Shown here one piece after another: positions 7,299 to 9,866 of a DNA stretch of 9,866 nt (within the stretch, counting starts at the first letter, position 1; each line of letters begins with the position of its first letter). The translations under genes and the position numbers were made by a program. This DNA is from Thermoanaerobaculaceae bacterium (lineage in GTDB: Bacteria > Acidobacteriota > UBA4820). The notes beneath the pieces were generated by a model, which worked only from the letters and a program-made list of their open reading frames with translations, ran no database searches and was not told the DNA's origin. The stretch lies in assembly GCA_012798145.1 (NCBI GenBank), contig JAAZNT010000319.1, forward strand, positions 1-9,866, written 5' to 3'.

Positions 7299-8872
7299 TT
7301 TCCCCTCCTTGCTCTGTAATAGTGCGCATAAATCCTGCCACCTCCGTGGGCAAAGACTCCCAAAAAGGCAAATATGATCATCAGCAGTCCCCCTCTGTCA
7401 ACAATTTTTGAGAAATCTCTTCCGGGGATATAAAAATCTGTAAGATTGGCGATTCTTGACCCTTTTCTCGTATGACATTCAGCACATTGAACAGAATTTT
7501 CTTTTGTCGAAACCATATGGTTTACAGGCCAGTACATTTTTGTTTCTATAAAATCGACTTTTCCACTGAAAGGAAGTCCCTGCTCTTTCATTCCCACTTC
7601 TGATGCCTTTACCCAATCAAAATCTTTCCAGAACGCTCCAACGCCCTTTTCCGGGTCGTATAGTTTTGGCATTATCACAATTTTATTGACAGGGTCAAAA
7701 GGCTGTTTTGCGATGTGAATTTTCACCGGAATTATCTTTGAATCTTCGTCGTTGTAAGAGCCGTAAAGCGGGTTTAGAACAAGTTGTTCAGACGGGTTTT
7801 CAACTTTGTCCCCAGCCAAATAATGGGAGGCAGTTCCATTGAACCATACATAATCGGGTTTGAGGTTTTTACCCCAAACAAAAGATCCCTTTATTGACAT
7901 ATATTTATGGTTGCCATCTTCATCTTCTTCCACATAGGGTTCGCCATTCTTCAATTTTCCTGCTGTTGACCAATCCCAATAAAGCTTGGTGGAATTGACT
8001 TTTGCATAAATTGGTATGTGGCACGCCTGACAGGAAACTTTTAAAGTATGTTCATTTATTAGTTCCTCTTCGTGAGGCGTTGATGTGTGGCATTCCTCGC
8101 AGGTCGCCCTGTCTCTGTTCATTGAACTTAAAGAATACAATTTGCCTGAAATGTTGTGCTCTTTTGTTTTATGACAGTCAACGCACTGCATATTTACGCT
8201 GTCAACTCCCATATGCACATCAACATCTTTTGTCGGTGAAAACTGCGCCATCTCCAAATCACCATGCTTTACATTGTTGCCGCCGCCACCATAAAAGTGG
8301 CAGACACCGCAGTTGCTTCTTTTAGGCTTGCCGACATTCTGAGCTATTTTTTCAAAGTCAAGAGTTTTAACAGGCTCTCCTCCTTTTTCGGGAGCTTTCA
8401 TATATGTCTCTGTATTATCGTGACAAACCATACAATCTATGTTTGCAGGATCTGTGAAAATATTTCCGTCTTTGTCAAGCCCAAGACCGACATGACATTT
8501 TGCACAACTTTTTTCGTTGCCGTGCGAGGCGATGCAGTAATTGTTCACCGCATTTTTCTTCCCGAGATATATAACGCCTCTTCTCTTCATATACTCTTCT
8601 CTTTCCCAGTTGTAATGGTTTGATTTCATTATTTCATCGGCGGTAAGATTATGGCAGGATTCGCATTCTTTTGTCACTTCCTGTGGCTCTTTAAATTTTT
8701 TGTTTAGGTTTTCAAATTTTGCGTGTTCAACTTTTTTCTTTTCCGGCTTTGGGGCGTATTTTTCTTTTAACTGCAAAAGGAGAGGTTTCTCAACTTCTTT
8801 GTTTTTAAGCAAAGCGATTCCTGCGATTAAAAAAATTGCTAAAAAAGTCAAAATAATAAAAATATTTCGCAT
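7295..8872 (-). CDS. Octahaem c-type cytochrome, tetrathionate reductase (Otr) family
   Basis: This 525-residue multihaem protein is exported across the membrane. It has exactly eight CXXCH motifs, starting at residues 70, 123, 147, 188, 230, 258, 281 and 463. The 178-residue gap before the last motif and the sequence YWPVNHMVS (447-455) ahead of it fit the Otr family. A free cysteine (C113, in NYCIASHG) ten residues before haem 2 and K202 in GGGGNNVKHGD match, from memory, the active-site Cys and the haem-ligating Lys described for Shewanella Otr. That enzyme reduces tetrathionate, nitrite and hydroxylamine in vitro. Residues 4-22 form an uncleaved-looking signal anchor and 494-508 a second hydrophobic segment, so both ends may be in the membrane, unlike soluble Otr. 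The start ATG has GGGAGA upstream. It follows the repressor gene by 25 bases. The physiological substrate is unknown; a sulfur compound is suggested by the transporter genes. Confidence 0.92.
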   Translation of the reverse strand: MRNIFIILTFLAIFLIAGIALLKNKEVEKPLLLQLKEKYAPKPEKKKVEHAKFENLNKKFKEPQEVTKECESCHNLTADEIMKSNHYNWEREEYMKRRGVIYLGKKNAVNNYCIASHGNEKSCAKCHVGLGLDKDGNIFTDPANIDCMVCHDNTETYMKAPEKGGEPVKTLDFEKIAQNVGKPKRSNCGVCHFYGGGGNNVKHGDLEMAQFSPTKDVDVHMGVDSVNMQCVDCHKTKEHNISGKLYSLSSMNRDRATCEECHTSTPHEEELINEHTLKVSCQACHIPIYAKVNSTKLYWDWSTAGKLKNGEPYVEEDEDGNHKYMSIKGSFVWGKNLKPDYVWFNGTASHYLAGDKVENPSEQLVLNPLYGSYNDEDSKIIPVKIHIAKQPFDPVNKIVIMPKLYDPEKGVGAFWKDFDWVKASEVGMKEQGLPFSGKVDFIETKMYWPVNHMVSTKENSVQCAECHTRKGSRIANLTDFYIPGRDFSKIVDRGGLLMIIFAFLGVFAHGGGRIYAHYYRARRGK

Positions 8873-8897
8873 AAAAATTCTCCCTTTATTTTGCTGG

Positions 8898-9209
8898 TTA
8901 AAGTTTTTCTTTTTGGCATACTTTCTTTACTTCCTTTATCAATTTTATTATTTTTTTGTTTTTGATTGAATAGAAAACTTTATTTCCCTTTTTTTCGCTT
9001 TCAAGGATTCCGTTATCCTCAAGTATCCTTAAATGTTGTGAGATGTTACCCTTAGTTGTTCCAATTTTTGAAGTGAAAGCGCTCACATTTTTTGCACCGT
9101 CAATAAGCGAACATACAATAAGAAGTCTTATAGGTGAAGAGAGACATTCAAGAATTCTTGAAGCCCTCTTCGCATCGCTTTGGTTTTTTTCTCCATTCTC
9201 GCCAAACAT
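8898..9209 (-). CDS. ArsR/SmtB family repressor, probable persulfide sensor (SqrR/BigR-like)
   Basis: This 103-residue winged-helix DNA-binding protein is the first gene of the sulfur operon. The wHTH covers about 16-84, with recognition helix TTKGNISQHLRIL (51-63) and a wing around 70-80. C33 lies in RLLIVCSL and C98 in VKKVCQK. In SqrR, BigR and YgaV, which sense persulfides and polysulfides, cysteines at these two positions form a di- or polysulfide bridge that releases DNA. C22 is a third cysteine. The CXC or CVC metal site of ArsR-type arsenic and cadmium sensors is not present. The ATG is only seven bases from the -10 box and has no ribosome binding site, so the mRNA is probably leaderless. 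An inverted repeat over the promoter is the likely operator, giving autoregulation and control of the genes downstream. Confidence 0.85.
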   Translation of the reverse strand: MFGENGEKNQSDAKRASRILECLSSPIRLLIVCSLIDGAKNVSAFTSKIGTTKGNISQHLRILEDNGILESEKKGNKVFYSIKNKKIIKLIKEVKKVCQKEKL

Positions 9210-9216
9210 AGAAAGT

Positions 9217-9246
9217 AGTTTAGCAAATACTAAAATATTTTGTCAA
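9217..9246 (-). promoter_or_regulatory. Promoter of the sulfur operon
   Basis: On the minus strand a perfect -35 TTGACA (9246-9241) is followed after 18 bases by TAAACT (9222-9217) as -10. Only seven bases separate the -10 from the ATG at 9209, so transcription would begin at or next to the start codon. This agrees with the absence of a Shine-Dalgarno. Confidence 0.65.
9219..9234 (-). promoter_or_regulatory. Candidate operator for the ArsR-family repressor
   Basis: TTTAGTATTTGCTAAA (9234-9219) has perfect five-base arms TTTAG and CTAAA around six bases, with one further matching pair outside (9217 with 9236). It overlaps the -10 box and the promoter spacer, where a bound repressor would block RNA polymerase. 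Size and placement suit ArsR-family operators; binding is inferred. Confidence 0.5.
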
Positions 9247-9298
9247 GAGAGAAATAGACGCTAAAATTTGAAGAATCTATCATTTTTTTTAATCCCAA

Positions 9299-9361
9299 AT
9301 TTGTAATTAAGAAAACTTTAGCAAGCGATTAGAGATTGATTAGAGAAAATGGAAGATAAGT
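9299..9361 (-). repeat. Right copy of the ~64-bp inverted repeat
   Basis: Read on the minus strand, this matches 12-75 at about 90% identity. It carries a perfect direct repeat TCTCTAATC (9346-9338 and 9335-9327), 11 bases apart. It points towards the repressor gene. The distance from its inner end to the start codon is 89 bases, the same as for the left copy and its gene. Confidence 0.85.
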
Positions 9362-9382
9362 CACTCGTTTGATGTTTTAAAA

Positions 9383-9420
9383 GGGATTGATTAGATTTAG
9401 GCAGGCTGAAAATGGGGAAG
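9383..9420 (-). repeat. Diverged, split copy of the repeat core
   Basis: On the minus strand CTTCCCCATTTTC (9420-9408) and CTAATCAATC (9394-9385) reproduce the two halves of the repeat core, in the same order, but 13 unrelated bases separate them. The C-run in the first half is one or two bases off. This is weaker than the other copies and could be an old duplicate. Confidence 0.4.
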
Positions 9421-9490
9421 CCATTTACAGAAACATAAGAAAAAAGATTCTGCAAAAGGAAATTTTGCAAGAAGATTTTTGATTATGTTT

Positions 9491-9515
9491 CAGGTTGCCG
9501 AAGGCAAACTGCCTG
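9491..9515. other. Compact stem-loop
   Basis: TTGCC (9495-9499) and GGCAA (9503-9507) form a perfect stem with a GAA loop, extended by CAGG (9491-9494) pairing with CCTG (9512-9515) across a bulge. An alternative stem uses GGCA (9503-9506) with TGCC (9510-9513), so the two are mutually exclusive. No T-run follows on either strand. Confidence 0.45.
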
Positions 9516-9531
9516 CCGATTCTTTGGTTGG

Positions 9532-9552
9532 TTATCTTCCATTTTCTCCAAT
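9532..9552 (+). repeat. Third copy of the repeat core, inverted relative to 9339-9359
   Basis: TTATCTTCCATTTTCTC (9532-9548) is the exact reverse complement of 9343-9359, and the match extends to 20 of 21 bases (9339-9359 against 9532-9552). The two copies bracket about 172 bases, like the terminal inverted repeats of a small non-coding element of roughly 210 bp. After this the copy diverges from the 64-bp repeat. Confidence 0.65.
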
Positions 9553-9595
9553 GAAAGTAATTAGAAAAATCTATTCTATTGACGAATTTAAGTTT

Positions 9596-9623
9596 ATTCT
9601 ACTTTTTTGTTCTTTTGTAGAAT
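9596..9623. other. Stem-loop just past the phosphatase gene stop
   Basis: ATTCTAC (9596-9602) and GTAGAAT (9617-9623) are perfectly complementary around a 14-base T-rich loop. It begins seven bases after the stop codon of the leftward phosphatase gene, so it may help end that transcript. It has low G+C and no U-run, so it is not a standard intrinsic terminator. Confidence 0.35.
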
Positions 9624-9630
9624 GATAACT

Positions 9631-9866
9631 TCAATTACAAAAAAGCGATTTGGCAAGTTGAAGAAATTGAGAGGGAGAATCAACTATGTAATCTGCCCCT
9701 GCTTGCTGAAGCTCTTCTCTTCCCCTGAACCCCCAAGTCGCTCCTGCTGAAATCATCCCTACCCCTTTTGCCGTTGCGATATCTGTTTTTGTATCACCCA
9801 AATATAAAATTCTTTCAGGTGAAACACCAATTGTTTTTGCAATATAAAGAGCGCCCCAAGGATCAG
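9631..9866 (-). CDS. HAD-family phosphatase, 3' portion (phosphoglycolate phosphatase-like)
   Basis: The gene runs off the right edge of the window; 78 C-terminal residues are visible, ending SLFCN before TGA (9633-9631). They begin DPWGALYIAKTIGVSPERI and contain HAD motif IV as YLGDTKTDIATAKGVGM. The aspartates in GDTKTD are the magnesium ligands of this fold. The following ATWGFRGREELQQAGADYIV is the tail typical of Gph/phosphoglycolate phosphatase and related HAD hydrolases (IA type). The catalytic DxD nucleophile and the cap domain lie outside the window, so the substrate cannot be judged. There is no sign of damage. It is read in the same direction as the sulfur operon but separated by about 420 bases, so it is probably an independent unit. 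Confidence 0.85.
   Translation of the reverse strand, partial: DPWGALYIAKTIGVSPERILYLGDTKTDIATAKGVGMISAGATWGFRGREELQQAGADYIVDSPSQFLQLAKSLFCN

Larger units (their letters stand above)
9210..9630. other. 421-base region without a convincing gene
   Basis: This stretch lies between the repressor gene and the 3' end of the phosphatase gene. It holds the operon promoter and operator, the right repeat copy (9299-9361), a diverged partial copy (9383-9420), a third core copy (9532-9552) and two stem-loops (9491-9515 and 9596-9623). GGCAGGC (9400-9406) is also perfectly complementary to GCCTGCC (9511-9517), so the middle could fold over about 118 bases. The only frame of note is a 46-codon ORF from ATG 9485 with no ribosome binding site and no recognised similarity. 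Confidence 0.7.

Noticed and set aside
8002..8623. Open frames on the plus strand across the octahaem gene
   Set aside because: They are antisense shadows of a gene with eight haem motifs and have no start context of their own.
9485..9625. 46-residue ORF in the right intergenic region
   Set aside because: It has no ribosome binding site, covers the stem-loop and third repeat copy, and resembles no family I know.
1..9866. CRISPR array, tRNA, rRNA or insertion sequence with transposase
   Set aside because: No regularly spaced direct repeats, no cloverleaf or rRNA-like stretch and no transposase motif were seen; the repeats present are few and mostly inverted.

Overview
This is an AT-rich window, probably from an anaerobic or microaerophilic Gram-negative-type bacterium. 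The main clues are an octahaem c-type cytochrome with a membrane anchor, a quinone-linked cytochrome b and a sulfur-compound transporter. The sequence alone does not support naming a lineage.

Layout. At the left end a UPF0316-type membrane protein is read rightwards from a good promoter (165-731). Most other genes run leftwards. A housekeeping pair comes first: methionyl-tRNA synthetase (metG, 4842-2953), then a PcrA/UvrD-type helicase (2938-788), 14 bases apart and apparently cotranscribed. metG has its own promoter and a hairpin that buries its ribosome binding site.

The centre of the window is a compact five-gene unit (9209 down to 4941). It encodes an ArsR/SmtB repressor with the two cysteines expected of a persulfide sensor, an octahaem cytochrome of the tetrathionate reductase (Otr) family, a cytochrome b561-type membrane subunit, a YeeE/YedE half-transporter, and a second YeeE/YedE half fused to a rhodanese-like domain. 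The first genes are 25 bases apart or overlap, so they look like one operon. The proposed working model is inference. Reactive sulfur is sensed by the repressor, the YeeE/YedE pair imports thiosulfate or another sulfur compound, and quinol electrons pass through the b subunit to the octahaem cytochrome outside the membrane. The last gene carries an in-frame TAA in a conserved loop, so it is either a fresh pseudogene, a sequence error or a readthrough case.

The right end (9210-9630) has no convincing gene. It holds the operon promoter and operator, several related repeats and two stem-loops. The window closes with the 3' part of a HAD-family phosphatase gene (9866-9631). A repeat of about 64 bp, roughly 90% identical, occurs in inverted orientation at 12-75 and 9299-9361. 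Each copy lies upstream of, and points into, an outward gene start, so the pair brackets the whole 9.2-kb block.
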